Shown here: positions 8,732 through 20,120 of the stretch, piece by piece
Layout of the letters: the number at the start of each line of letters is the position of its first letter
Position numbering within the stretch: the stretch's first letter is position 1
DNA from: Acidimicrobiaceae bacterium
Lineage (GTDB): Bacteria > Actinomycetota > Acidimicrobiia > Acidimicrobiales > RAAP-2
DNA length: 64,000 nucleotides
NCBI GenBank assembly: GCA_003138855.1
Contig: PLHF01000089.1
Coordinates: 1-64,000 of the forward strand
Direction of reading: 5' to 3'
Notes under the pieces: model-generated
What the model was told of the DNA's origin: nothing
Database searches by the model: none
The model's input: only the letters and a program-made list of their open reading frames with translations
Translations under genes and position numbers: made by a program

Positions 8732-9412
8732 GTGCTCAACCTCCTGATCCGGGTGCAGCTCCCCGATCGCCCGGGCGCCCTCGGGGCGGTGGCCAGCCGC
8801 ATCGGGTCGGTGGGCGCCGATGTGGTCTCGATCGACATCCTGCAGCGGTCCGGCGGCATCGTGGTGGACGAGTTGGGCGTCGTCCTGGCCGGTGACCACC
8901 TGGTCAAGCTTCTCCGGGACGAGATCCTGGAGGTCGACGGGGTGACCGTCGAGTCGATGCGGCCGGTCGAGGGCCCGCTGCCGGACCGCTACGCCGAGCT
9001 CCTCGACGTGGCCACCGACCTCTTCAAGCACGCGCCCTCGGGCGGGCTCCTGGAACAGCTGGTGCTCCGGGTGCGCCGGAGCCTGTCCGCCACCTACGTC
9101 GCCGTGCTGCGCACGGAGGGGGCCACCGTGGTCGCCTCCGAAGGTGCACTGCCCGATCACGGGGAACTGGTGGCCCTGGCCTCCCGGGCGGCGGCCCCGG
9201 GGTCGGACCCGGCGGGTCGTGACCACCTGGCGGTTGGGACGGACGCGGATCCGGCAGCGGCGCAGGCCCCGGTGTCGGCGGCCGTGGCCATGGTCCATTC
9301 CGGCCTGGTGCTGGTGGTGGGGCGGACCGATCCGGTGTTGCGGACACGCGAGTTGCAGTGGATCTCGATCATTGCCGAGTTGGCGGACCACGGGTGGTTG
9401 GAGCCGGCCTAG
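8732..9412 (+). CDS. ACT domain-containing protein
   Basis: The product has 226 residues. Residues 1-70 form an ACT domain: LNLLIRVQLPDRPGALGAVASRIGSVGADVVSIDI is the usual first strand, glycine turn and helix. The rest resembles a degenerate GAF-like domain (LLEQLVLRVRRSLSATYVAVLRTEG and a final strand-helix pair). ACT domains bind amino acids, so a small-molecule sensor is plausible. No enzyme domain is attached. The start is GTG 8732. The 3-prime end overlaps the convergent glycerol kinase end by four bases. Confidence 0.75.
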   Translation: MLNLLIRVQLPDRPGALGAVASRIGSVGADVVSIDILQRSGGIVVDELGVVLAGDHLVKLLRDEILEVDGVTVESMRPVEGPLPDRYAELLDVATDLFKHAPSGGLLEQLVLRVRRSLSATYVAVLRTEGATVVASEGALPDHGELVALASRAAAPGSDPAGRDHLAVGTDADPAAAQAPVSAAVAMVHSGLVLVVGRTDPVLRTRELQWISIIAELADHGWLEPA

Positions 9413-10974
9413 CGCGGACCGGCCCAGTGCCGCGATCGGTCGACGGCGCGCAACCACGCTTCGTGGACGGCAGCGGCCTCCGGCGCCCCGACCAACGGGC
9501 CGAAGGACGTGTCCTCGCTCCACAGAGCGGCCAGCTCGTCCAACGAACCCCAGACGCCTTCGGCCAGCCCGGCCATGGTGGCCGCTCCGATGGCGGTGGT
9601 CTCCACCGATCGTGGTCGCACCACGCGAAGGCGGGCCTGGTCGGCCAGCAACTGCAGCAGGAGGTCCATCACCGAGGCCCCGCCGTCCACGCGGACCACC
9701 GACGGCGCCGTTGCCGTGCCGGCCATGGCGCCCAGCACGTCGCTGACCTGGAAGCTCATGGCCTCGACCATGGCCCGGGCCAGATGCGCCCGGCCCACGC
9801 CCCGGCTGAGCCCGATGATCGTGCCCCGTGCATCCGGGTCCCAGTAGGGGCTCCCGAGGCCGGAAAAGGCCGGCACCACCACGACGCCATCGCTGGACGC
9901 CACCGAACGGGCCAGGGGCTCCATTTCCGCCGCGTTACCGATCACGCCCAGGCCGTCGCGCAACCACTGCACGCCGGCCCCTGAGGCGAACACCGACCCT
10001 TCGAGGGCGTAGGCCACCGGGTGCCGGTCGGCGGAGGAGCCGGCGTCGGGGGCGGTGGCTTCGACGGCGTGGGCCCCGAGGTCCCAGGCCAGTGTGGTGA
10101 TCAGCCCGTCGACCGGCTCGGGGCAGGTCGTGCCCGCGTTCATGAGGACGAAGCTGCCGGTGCCGAAGGTGACCTTGGTCATCCCCCGGTCGAAACAGGC
10201 CTGGCCGAACAGGGCGGCGTGCTGGTCCCCGGCGATGCCGCTGACCGGCACACCGGAGAGTGGCGAGTCCGCACCCACGGCGGCGTCCGACACCAGACCG
10301 AAGTGGCCGCACGACGGGAGCGCCTCGGGGAGGGCGGACAAGGGGACGTCGAAGAGGTCGCAGAGCTCGGGTGACCACCGCCGCTCCACGATGTCGAACA
10401 CCATGGTGCGCGAGGCGTTGGTCACGTCGGTGGCGAAGACGCCGTGGTCGGTGCCGCCGGTGAGATTCCAGAGCACCCACGAGTCCACGGTGGCCAACGC
10501 CAGGTCGGGGGGGTTCGGGATCTCGCCCTCGTGGAGCAGCCAACGCATCTTGGTGGCAGAGAAGTAGGGGTCGAGGACCAGGCCGGTCCGCTCCCTGACC
10601 AGGGGGAGACGACCGGCGTTCTCCAGTGCCCGGCACGCGGGGGCGGTGCGCCGGTCCTGCCAGACGATGGCGCCATGCAGGGGGATCCCGGTGTGCCGGT
10701 CCCAGGCCACCACCGTCTCCCGCTGATTGGTGATGCCGATGGCCAGGGCCGCCCGGTGGTGGTCGCCGAGGCGGCCGGCCACCTCGGCCAGCGTGGACCG
10801 CACCAGGCCCCAGATCTCGGCGGCGTCGTGTTCGACCCAGCCGGGCCGGGGGTAGTGCTGGGTCAGCTCGCGGTAGGCGATGTCGACCACCTGGGCCCGC
10901 TCGTCGACGACCAGGGTCCGCACGCCGGTGGTCCCGGCGTCGATGGCGATGGTCACTGGGGAGAGGGAGGCCAC
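9409..10974 (-). CDS. glpK: Glycerol kinase (FGGY family)
   Basis: The enzyme phosphorylates glycerol with ATP to sn-glycerol-3-phosphate. The ASKHA-fold first strand reads TIAIDAGTTGVRTLVVDE; GlpK usually has DQGTT, here DAGTT. Further matches are ITNQRETVVAWDRHTGIPLHGAIVWQDRRT, VTFGTGSFVLMN, the C-terminal FGGY region GLGSPYWDPDARGTIIGLSRG, and VRVDGGASVMDLLLQ. The product is about 521 residues from GTG 10974 or 515 from GTG 10956; the track start at 11082 adds a non-homologous tail. Glycerol-3-phosphate would feed the acyltransferase pathway next door. Confidence 0.85.
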   Translation of the reverse strand: MASLSPVTIAIDAGTTGVRTLVVDERAQVVDIAYRELTQHYPRPGWVEHDAAEIWGLVRSTLAEVAGRLGDHHRAALAIGITNQRETVVAWDRHTGIPLHGAIVWQDRRTAPACRALENAGRLPLVRERTGLVLDPYFSATKMRWLLHEGEIPNPPDLALATVDSWVLWNLTGGTDHGVFATDVTNASRTMVFDIVERRWSPELCDLFDVPLSALPEALPSCGHFGLVSDAAVGADSPLSGVPVSGIAGDQHAALFGQACFDRGMTKVTFGTGSFVLMNAGTTCPEPVDGLITTLAWDLGAHAVEATAPDAGSSADRHPVAYALEGSVFASGAGVQWLRDGLGVIGNAAEMEPLARSVASSDGVVVVPAFSGLGSPYWDPDARGTIIGLSRGVGRAHLARAMVEAMSFQVSDVLGAMAGTATAPSVVRVDGGASVMDLLLQLLADQARLRVVRPRSVETTAIGAATMAGLAEGVWGSLDELAALWSEDTSFGPLVGAPEAAAVHEAWLRAVDRSRHWAGPR

Positions 10975-11160
10975 AGGGGGACTGTAGTGACGCTCGAGGA
11001 TGGGGGACGGGTCGTGCCCCTCAACGGCATCGGGGCCCGGCACCGGTGTGGGACGGCCGAAAAGCGCGCTTGCGGAGAGCAATCATTTGCAATTCTTCGC
11101 GAACGCCTCTCGAACAGGGGTTTCGGCCTAGGCTGATCGCGCGATTCCTCGAACAATTGG

Positions 11161-11190
11161 TTGACAGGGATGTAACTACGCTGCTGTAAT
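11161..11190 (+). promoter_or_regulatory. Probable promoter of nrdJ
   Basis: TTGACA at 11161 is a perfect -35 hexamer. After 18 bases comes TGTAAT, a fair -10 hexamer. Transcription would start near 11197, directly over the first NrdR-like box. This is inference from sequence only. Confidence 0.55.
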
Positions 11191-11194
11191 AGAC

Positions 11195-11239
11195 CCACTA
11201 TCTCGTACCTCGGGGGAGGATGAACCACAACATATTGTG
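11195..11239 (+). promoter_or_regulatory. Pair of NrdR-like boxes
   Basis: Box 1 is CCACTATCTCGTAC (11195-11208) and box 2 is CACAACATATTGTG (11226-11239). Box 2 is a dyad with perfect 5-bp arms. The centres are 31 bp apart, the three-helical-turn spacing known for NrdR box pairs. They overlap and follow the predicted start of transcription of nrdJ, as expected for repression by ATP/dATP-loaded NrdR. The nrdR gene itself is not in the window. Confidence 0.65.
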
Positions 11240-11566
11240 TTTGTCTCGTAGTTCCGCCGTTTTCCGGTGCTAGGTTCGAGGGTCGACCACCGGGGCCGGC
11301 ATCGGACGGCCATCTCGGGCGGTCGGGGTCGCGAGGAGCGGTCCACCGGGCCGGCATCGGCCCGAGGTGCACCGGAGAGCACGGCGGAGATCCACGACAG
11401 ACGACAGGCCTGACGACAGAAACTGACCGCGGACATGGCGGGGAGAGGTGGTGCCCACGACACCGGGTGCGGCTTCCCTCGGCCAGGTGGTCACCCACCC
11501 CTGGGCGTCACCAGCAGTTCCCAACCGCACCACCGACAAGACAGCAGACAGAAAGAGGTTCACCAC

Positions 11567-14476
<2,910 letters not shown>

Positions 14477-14556
14477 TTTCGAGTTGCTCCGAGATTTCAG
14501 CGGGAGTGAAGCACTGATTTCATCCGGCGACAAGCAGTTCCAGTGGCCAGAAGTGG

Positions 14557-14588
14557 AGCGACGGGAGGCCAGATGGCCTCCCGTCGCT
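14557..14588 (+). terminator. Strong hairpin terminator after nrdJ
   Basis: AGCGACGGGAGGCC and GGCCTCCCGTCGCT form a perfect 14-bp stem with a 4-base AGAT loop, 80 bases after the nrdJ stop. The bases after it (GTTCTGG) are only slightly T-rich. It is the strongest hairpin I noticed in the window. Confidence 0.75.
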
Positions 14589-14850
14589 GTTCTGGCGCAT
14601 CGCCGATGAAGTGATCGGCTGTCGCATTGTTCCTGCTGTGCTTCGACCGTTGCTTGTCTTGAGCACCTGGACATGTGATGCCAGATCCACCGACGGAGCT
14701 CGGCGGAGAAGAACCCACCGGTGGTGCCGTCAAGGGAGCAGCGCCCGAACTCCGCCCAGATCGGGGGTAGTGCCCCCGATCACGAGTAGCTCTAGTACGA
14801 TCGCAGACGCTCGTGCAGCATCCATCGGAGCCATCTCAAAGGAGAGTCCC
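14589..14850. other. Intergenic region before doxX
   Basis: The in-frame extension of the doxX ORF back to 14611 is not supported by any motif. I see nothing recognisable apart from the doxX ribosome-binding site (AAAGGAGAG) near 14838. Confidence 0.5.
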
Positions 14851-15384
14851 ATGTCCAAGTCGAACGCGGACAGTTCGGGACCGGATGTGGCGGCTCTGAT
14901 CCTTCGGCTGACCATCGGCCCGATGATGATCATGCACGGGATGAACAAGGTGCGAGGCCCAGGTGGCCTGGACGGGACCACCAAGTACTTCGAATCGTTG
15001 GGCCTGGAGCCAGCGGGCGTTCATGCACGAGTGGCCGCAGCCACGGAGATCGGTACCGGCACCCTGCTCGCACTCGGAGCCATGACGCCGTTGGCTTCCG
15101 CCGGAGTCATCGGGGTGATGACCGCCGCCGCAGCTACAGACCATAAGGGCAAAGGCTTCTTCATCTTCAAGGGTGGATGGGAATACGTCGGAGTGGTCGG
15201 TGCCGCTGCCGCCGCGATCTCCGCCCTTGGGCCCGGGCGATTCTCTGTCGATGGCGCTCGGGGAGAGAAGAGGGGCGGACTACTGTCGGCCCTGTTCTCC
15301 TCGGCACTGGGGATCGGGGCCGCAGTCGGCATGCTGAAGACCAGCCGCCGCAAGGACGGCTCCACGCAGACACCCGGGGAATGA
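14851..15384 (+). CDS. DoxX family membrane protein
   Basis: The 177-residue product has the DoxX/SURF4-like pattern: ALILRLTIGPMMIMHGMNKV as first membrane helix, YFESLGLEPAGVHARVAAATEIGTGTLLALG, a third helix around GVIGVMTAAAAT and a fourth around YVGVVGAAAAAISALGPG. DoxX proteins are thiol or redox-linked inner-membrane subunits; the partner is not evident. ATG 14851 has AAAGGAG at the right distance, and the track start at 14611 is rejected. The C-terminal tail is basic and low complexity. Confidence 0.85.
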   Translation: MSKSNADSSGPDVAALILRLTIGPMMIMHGMNKVRGPGGLDGTTKYFESLGLEPAGVHARVAAATEIGTGTLLALGAMTPLASAGVIGVMTAAAATDHKGKGFFIFKGGWEYVGVVGAAAAAISALGPGRFSVDGARGEKRGGLLSALFSSALGIGAAVGMLKTSRRKDGSTQTPGE

Positions 15385-15484
15385 TCTCGGATCTTCTGCG
15401 CGAGTCGGTGCGGTCCTCGGCTCACATGCGCGACCTCCAGTAGCCAAAGCGCCACTTCGACCGATCCTTCGCCTCTCGCTTCCT

Positions 15485-15667
15485 GTGCAGACTTGGATGC
15501 CAACTGCCGGGAGAGCCCTCAGGTTCGGCCTAGCTCGTGACGCGGGAGTGGAGATCGCCTGCGACCTCATCGAGGAGATCCGCGGATCGGGCGCCTTCGA
15601 CGGTGTCCATCTGATCTCGGTCGCACGCTACCGAGAGATTGCTGCACGGTTGGAGCGCTTGCGGTAG
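15485..15667 (+). pseudogene. Fragment resembling the C-terminus of a methylenetetrahydrofolate reductase-like protein
   Basis: The readable part is GLARDAGVEIACDLIEEIRGSGAFDGVHLISVARYREIAARLE. This resembles the last helix, strand and helix of MetF-type TIM-barrel proteins (the helix after a dialkylglycine-like turn, then GVHLI). Nothing upstream on this strand supplies the remaining 240 or more residues, so it looks like a remnant left by deletion. The first 15 residues are not conserved. The identification rests on one short pattern and could be wrong. Confidence 0.4.
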
Positions 15668-15685
15668 GCGGTGCACTGAGCCGTC

Positions 15686-16322
15686 CTAGGGATCAGTCGG
15701 AGCGGATCGGACGGCTCTTCTGGAAGTGTGATCCGCGGCTGCATGATCTCCGGGGCCGTTTCGGGAACGTAGCCTCTCGATTACCGCTTTGCTGTGGTCA
15801 CGGTCGACGTTCCCGCCGTATTTGAACTTCGCCCGCACTACGTCCATCGAGATGGTGATGGCCCGGATCGCCCGGAGCCTGGTCGGGTGAGCCAGCTCGG
15901 GATCGGCAATGGGAACGTCGGGCTGAAGAGCGGCGAGCTGTGTCCGCAGCAAAGTGGCGACAGCGCTCGGCGCGGTTTCCACCGTCGCCACTCCCTCGAT
16001 CTGAACTGCTGCGTAGTAGGTGGTCGGTATGCCGAGCGCTGGATCCTCGTCGGCGGTTGCCTTCCATGCAGATGGAATGTACGCCCAGTCTCCAGCGACG
16101 CTCGGCACGACTCGGGGCTGCTCGGCGAGGGCATCGAAGACGGGGGTTTGGCCCAGCCAGATGGAGCAGTACCCGGTCGCCGTCGAGAACAAACTGCGTT
16201 GGCACCACCACCGGCACAGCCCGGCCGACGCCTGCGGCGATCAACTGGCCGAACGCGTGGCTCTCGACGAGCGGTCGCCACTCTTCTTCGCCGATGCTGC
16301 CATCGACCGAGGGGATGTACAT
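15686..16322 (-). pseudogene. PaiB-like FMN-binding negative transcriptional regulator, frameshifted
   Basis: The N-terminal part (MYIPSVDGSIGEEEWRPLVE through VLLHLAGPNP) is in one frame from ATG 16322. The rest (VFDALAEQPRVVPSVAGDWAYIPSAWKA, LGIPTTYYAAVQIEG, AKFKYGGNVDRDHSKAVIERL) is in another frame, ending at 15686. The junction falls on a run of five G on the plus strand at 16142-16146; with four, the frame would be continuous and give about 210 residues, the normal PaiB length. PaiB proteins are split-barrel flavin-binding proteins related to pyridoxamine oxidases. A homopolymer indel may be a sequencing error or a young pseudogene. Confidence 0.8.
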
Positions 16323-16425
16323 GAGGCTCGTGCAACTCCAAGCTGAGCGTCAAGAGGCCGAATCCCAAGGGTAGTTGACCAGGCCCGTCGGCGTTTCGAC
16401 CCCGGGGACGATCGGGCGGTAGCGG

Positions 16426-17979
16426 TCACTCGAAGACCAGGCACCGGTCGTCGAGGTCGGCGCTGGGGAACAGGTCCTTCTCGGTCCAGTAGTCCTGGCT
16501 GTGCTGCCACTCGGGCTTGTCCCCGCGTCTGGGGAGCAGGTGCATCGAGCGCATGAGGTAGCCGGGATTGAAGTTCTCCGGGTCGATCCACGGCAGGATG
16601 GGCATGTCGGCGTCCTCGTCCCGAAGGGCCGGGGTGACCCGGGTGACGCCCAGCTCGTCCATGTGGTGCAGCAGACGGCACACGAAGTCGCAGACCAGGT
16701 CGGCCCGCAGGGTCCAGCTGGCCCGGAAGTAGCCGAAGACCCACGCCAGGTTCGGCACCCCGGTGAACATCATGCCCCGGTAGGTGACGGTGTCGGAGAA
16801 GACCAGCGGTCGGCCGTCGATGGTGAAGTCGATGTCGCCGAGCACGCTGAGGTTGAAGCCGGTCGCGGTGATGACGATGTCGGCCGTCAGTTCCTCGCCC
16901 GACTTCAGCAGGATGCCGTGCTCGGTGAACGTCTCGATCTCGTCGGTGACCATCGAGGCCTTGCCCGAGCTGATCCCGGCGAACAGGTCGCCGTCGGGGA
17001 CGTAGGCGATCCGCTGACGCCACGGCCGGTAGCGGGGGGTGAAGTGGGTCTCGACGTCGTAGCCCTCGGGAAGGAGGGCCCGCACCCCGTTGATGAGCTC
17101 CTCCTTCACGAGCTCGGGCTCGTCGAAGGACAGCTGCGCCACGACCTTCTGGTCGTTGAGGTTCTTGCGGCGGACGATCTCGTGGATCCACTCCTCGGGG
17201 ATCTCCAGCTCGCGCAGCATGTCGGCCACCTCGTTGACGTTGGCACCCGACCAGAAGTACGTCGGCGACCGCTGCACCACCGTGACGTGGCCGCACCGGC
17301 CCGCGATGGCCGGCACCAGCGTCGCCGCCGTGGCGCCCGAACCGATGACGATGACGGTCTTACCGGCGTAGTCGAGATCGTCCGGCCAGGTCTGGGGGTG
17401 CACGATGTGTCCCGTGAAGCGGTCCATCCCCTGCCAACCCGGGGTGTACCCCTCCGAGTGCCGGTAGTAGCCCTGGCACATCCAAAGGAAGCCGGCGGTG
17501 AAGCGCAGCTCCTCGCCGGTGCCGGTGTGGGTGGCCTCGATGGTCCACAGGTCGTCGTCGCTCGACCACGAGGCCGTAGAGATGCGGTGGTCGTAGCGGA
17601 TGTGTCCGACGAGGTCGTTCTCGTCGATGACCTCGCCCATGTACCGGAGGATCTCGTTCGCGCTGGCGATGGGCGCCCCCGTCCACGGCTTGAACCCGTA
17701 CCCGAAGGTGTACAGGTCGCTGTCGGAGCGGATGCCCGGGTACCGGTGCATGAGCCAGGTGCCACCGAAGCTTTCGAGACCTTCGAGCACCACGAAGCTA
17801 CGCGCTGGGCACTGGTGTTTGAGGTGGTATGCCGCGTCGACTCCGGAGATGCCGGCGCCCACGACGAGTACGTCGAAGTGCTCCGCGGGTGTCGGCGCAG
17901 TTGCAGCGGGCTCCTCGGTCCGGCTCAAGTGGCCGATCTCCTTTGGTGCGCCAACCTGAGAGATGCTGGTTGGATCCAC
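16426..17979 (-). CDS. FAD-dependent Baeyer-Villiger-type monooxygenase (EthA-like)
   Basis: The 517-residue flavoprotein has an N-terminal FAD Rossmann motif VVGAGISGVDAAYHL (about residue 39), then GGTWLMHRYPGIRSDSD, the Baeyer-Villiger fingerprint FTGHIVHPQTW (FxGxxxHxxxW, perfect match), and the NADPH Rossmann motif VIGSGATAATLVP. Further EthA-like segments are LPEGYDVETHFTPRYRPW, VPDGDLFAGI and TATGFNL. It would insert oxygen next to a ketone or oxidise sulfur using NADPH and O2. The physiological substrate is unknown. It is divergent from the fumarylacetoacetate hydrolase family gene, about 160 bp away, which suggests a shared catabolic role but does not prove it. Confidence 0.9.
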   Translation of the reverse strand: MDPTSISQVGAPKEIGHLSRTEEPAATAPTPAEHFDVLVVGAGISGVDAAYHLKHQCPARSFVVLEGLESFGGTWLMHRYPGIRSDSDLYTFGYGFKPWTGAPIASANEILRYMGEVIDENDLVGHIRYDHRISTASWSSDDDLWTIEATHTGTGEELRFTAGFLWMCQGYYRHSEGYTPGWQGMDRFTGHIVHPQTWPDDLDYAGKTVIVIGSGATAATLVPAIAGRCGHVTVVQRSPTYFWSGANVNEVADMLRELEIPEEWIHEIVRRKNLNDQKVVAQLSFDEPELVKEELINGVRALLPEGYDVETHFTPRYRPWRQRIAYVPDGDLFAGISSGKASMVTDEIETFTEHGILLKSGEELTADIVITATGFNLSVLGDIDFTIDGRPLVFSDTVTYRGMMFTGVPNLAWVFGYFRASWTLRADLVCDFVCRLLHHMDELGVTRVTPALRDEDADMPILPWIDPENFNPGYLMRSMHLLPRRGDKPEWQHSQDYWTEKDLFPSADLDDRCLVFE

Positions 17980-18139
17980 GCCGGAGAGTAGCGCGCACGA
18001 CTGCCGTACCCGGCGAGGTCACGGTCGGTGGTTCCGCACCTGCTCCCCAGCCAGGTCTCGAGGGAGGGGGCGGGCCAGGGGCGGCACCACGCTCGATACT
18101 GTCTATTGGGAAACCGCGAGCAATGTCAGAAGGAGTCAG

Positions 18140-18982
18140 ATGAAGTTGGCGAACCTGAATGGCCGGGGCACGGTGGTGACCGAGTCGGGCGGCGTGGACC
18201 TGGCGGTGGCGTCCGACGGGCGCATCGGGCCGGATGTCCAGCCCCTCTACGACGACTGGGGGGCGGTGCGCGCCTTCGCCGCGGGGTTGGCCGGTGCGAC
18301 GGCCACGCCGTTCGACGAGATGCAGCTGGCCTCGCCGGTACCGTCCCCGCGCCAGGTCTTCGCCATCGGCCTCAACTACGCGTCCCACGCCCAGGAGACC
18401 GGCGCCGAGGCACCCTCGGTGCCGGCAACGTTCACCAAGTTCCCGTCCAGCCTGGCCGGCCCCTTCGATCCGGTGGAGCTCTCCGGCGCCACGGTGGACT
18501 GGGAGGTCGAACTGGTCGCCGTGATCGGGGTCAGGGCCGATCGGGTGACCGAGGACGATGCCTGGACCCATGTGGCAGGACTGACCGTCGGCCAGGACAT
18601 CTCCGATCGCACCCTGCAATTCGCAGCGGCGGGTCAGTTCTCGCTCGGCAAGTCGCACCGCGGTTACGGACCGATGGGGCCTTGGCTGGTGACCCCCGAC
18701 GAGTTCGCCGACCCTGACGACCTCGGACTCGGCTGCTCGATCAACGGCGAGGTGGTGCAGGACGGGCGCACGAGCGATCTCATCTTCTCGGTCCCGCGGT
18801 TGATCGCCGAGCTCTCCGCGGTGCTGCCGCTGCTCCCCGGCGACGTCATCTTCACCGGGACGCCGGCCGGCGTCGGCATCGCCCGCCAACCGTCGCGTTT
18901 CCTCGCCGCCGGCGACGTCCTCGAGAGCTGGATCGAGGGGATCGGGACCATCCGGAACCACATGGTCGCCCGAGGCGGCTGA
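18140..18982 (+). CDS. Fumarylacetoacetate hydrolase family protein
   Basis: The 280-residue product has the FAH fold: VPSPRQVFAIGLNYASHAQETG, FTKFPSSLAGPFDPVEL, DWEVELVAVIG (an acidic metal-ligand triad with the later glutamates), GLTVGQDISDRTLQ, LGKSHRGYGPMGPWLVTPDE and GDVIFTGTPAGVGIARQP. Members are divalent-metal hydrolases, isomerases or decarboxylases acting on 2-oxo acids from aromatic degradation. ATG 18140 has AAGGAG upstream; the track start 17963 overlaps the divergent gene. The substrate is not determined. Confidence 0.9.
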   Translation: MKLANLNGRGTVVTESGGVDLAVASDGRIGPDVQPLYDDWGAVRAFAAGLAGATATPFDEMQLASPVPSPRQVFAIGLNYASHAQETGAEAPSVPATFTKFPSSLAGPFDPVELSGATVDWEVELVAVIGVRADRVTEDDAWTHVAGLTVGQDISDRTLQFAAAGQFSLGKSHRGYGPMGPWLVTPDEFADPDDLGLGCSINGEVVQDGRTSDLIFSVPRLIAELSAVLPLLPGDVIFTGTPAGVGIARQPSRFLAAGDVLESWIEGIGTIRNHMVARGG

Positions 18983-19161
18983 CCGGGTGCGCAACCGTGG
19001 GATCGTACTCCCGACGGCACGGCGCCACTTCCAGGTCGAGGTGAACGACCGTGACGATGTCGGTTGGGTGTTCGACCGGGCCAGGGCCACCGGTCTGAGC
19101 GCGGCGCATGACGTTGGTGCTCCCTCCGAACGGCCCGCTGCGATCCCCGCCCTGGCTGCGC

Positions 19162-19854
19162 CTAGAGGTCGGCGATCCCCTTGCCGATCAGGACCACGCC
19201 GAAGATCAGGAACAGCACGGCCAGTACGACCCCGTTGTTGCGGCCGAGCCAGGATCTCCACCCGTCGAGGACCTCTTGGGCCTTGTCCCTCATGGCGAGC
19301 GTCACCACCAGCGGGGCGGCGACCCCCAGGATGGCCACGACGGCGTACACGGCGACGGCACCGATCTGCTGTCCCGTGGAGAGGCCGGCCGAGGCGATCG
19401 AGAGCGCCGCCGCCAGGCCTACGACCACGTTCTTCGGATTCAGTGCGCCGATGGCCACGCCGACGGCGAGGGACTTCCCCGGAGCGAAGGCGGCGATGCC
19501 GTCCATCCACTTGGGCATCGCCGCGTCCTCGCCGGGCTTCGGCCGATCACGGAACCGACGCCTCGCAGCCATCAGTAGGAACGCGCCCAGCACCAGCCTG
19601 AGGATCGAGGCTCCCCTGGACGGTCCCGAACCAGGCGACAGGTCGACCGTTCCGGCAATGGCGACGAGTAGCCCCAGCAGGCCGGCGACCCCTATCGTGA
19701 ACCCGATGAGGTAGCTGGCCGCGTTGGTCACCGGCTTCTTGGTGAACAACAGCAGGATTTCTGCGATGATCGGCACCGGCGAGATCGTGACTGCGATGGC
19801 GAGGGGGAGCAGGTCCCCGATCACAGCTCTCAACGACGTCTCCTCCTCGATCAT
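19162..19854 (-). CDS. GAP family (sulfolipid-1 addressing-like) membrane protein
   Basis: The product has 230 residues and six predicted membrane helices. The N-terminus LLPLAIAVTISPVPIIAEILLLF and the central GKSLAVGVAIGALNPKNVVVGLAAALSIA, with the conserved NPKN turn, are characteristic of the LysE/GAP/Sap superfamily. In mycobacteria a member (Sap) helps export a sulfolipid, and others act on glycopeptidolipids. The substrate here is unknown. ATG 19854 (MIEEETSLRAVIG) is preferred over the track start at 19920. Confidence 0.8.
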   Translation of the reverse strand: MIEEETSLRAVIGDLLPLAIAVTISPVPIIAEILLLFTKKPVTNAASYLIGFTIGVAGLLGLLVAIAGTVDLSPGSGPSRGASILRLVLGAFLLMAARRRFRDRPKPGEDAAMPKWMDGIAAFAPGKSLAVGVAIGALNPKNVVVGLAAALSIASAGLSTGQQIGAVAVYAVVAILGVAAPLVVTLAMRDKAQEVLDGWRSWLGRNNGVVLAVLFLIFGVVLIGKGIADL

Positions 19855-20120
19855 GTCCGGATCGGGCGGACTGTGCAGCCGACTGCCGAACGGGCATCGA
19901 GGATGGGCCCGGACCGCCACCTGCTCGTCACCGTACCGGAGTCAGGGAGCGCCGGACGAAGCTTCCCGTCCCGGTGCAGGTGGAGTTCCCGGTCCGCAGG
20001 GCCAGCACCCCCTCCTCGCCAAGAGGTGCTGACCCTGCGCACCGCCGGGCCGGCGCACCGGTGTGTAGCTGGGGACCGTTTCGCATCCGCCCGAGAGCTC
20101 CCGATTGTCCCGACCCCGGT

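Larger units (their letters stand above)
10975..11566 (+). other. Intergenic control region and long leader of nrdJ
   Basis: This stretch of about 590 bases separates glpK from nrdJ, which are divergent. It contains the promoter and NrdR-like boxes annotated separately, then about 330 bases of leader before the nrdJ ribosome-binding site (AAAGAGG at about 11553). ORFs across it have no recognisable product. I looked for a B12-box of a cobalamin riboswitch and did not see one. Confidence 0.5.

Noticed and set aside
11240-11566. Possible cobalamin riboswitch in the nrdJ leader
   Set aside because: No B12-box-like sequence was found; NrdR boxes give a simpler explanation for control.
18983-19161. 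A gene in the 18987-19601 plus-strand ORF
   Set aside because: Most of it overlaps the GAP gene in antisense, and the unique first part carries no recognisable motif.
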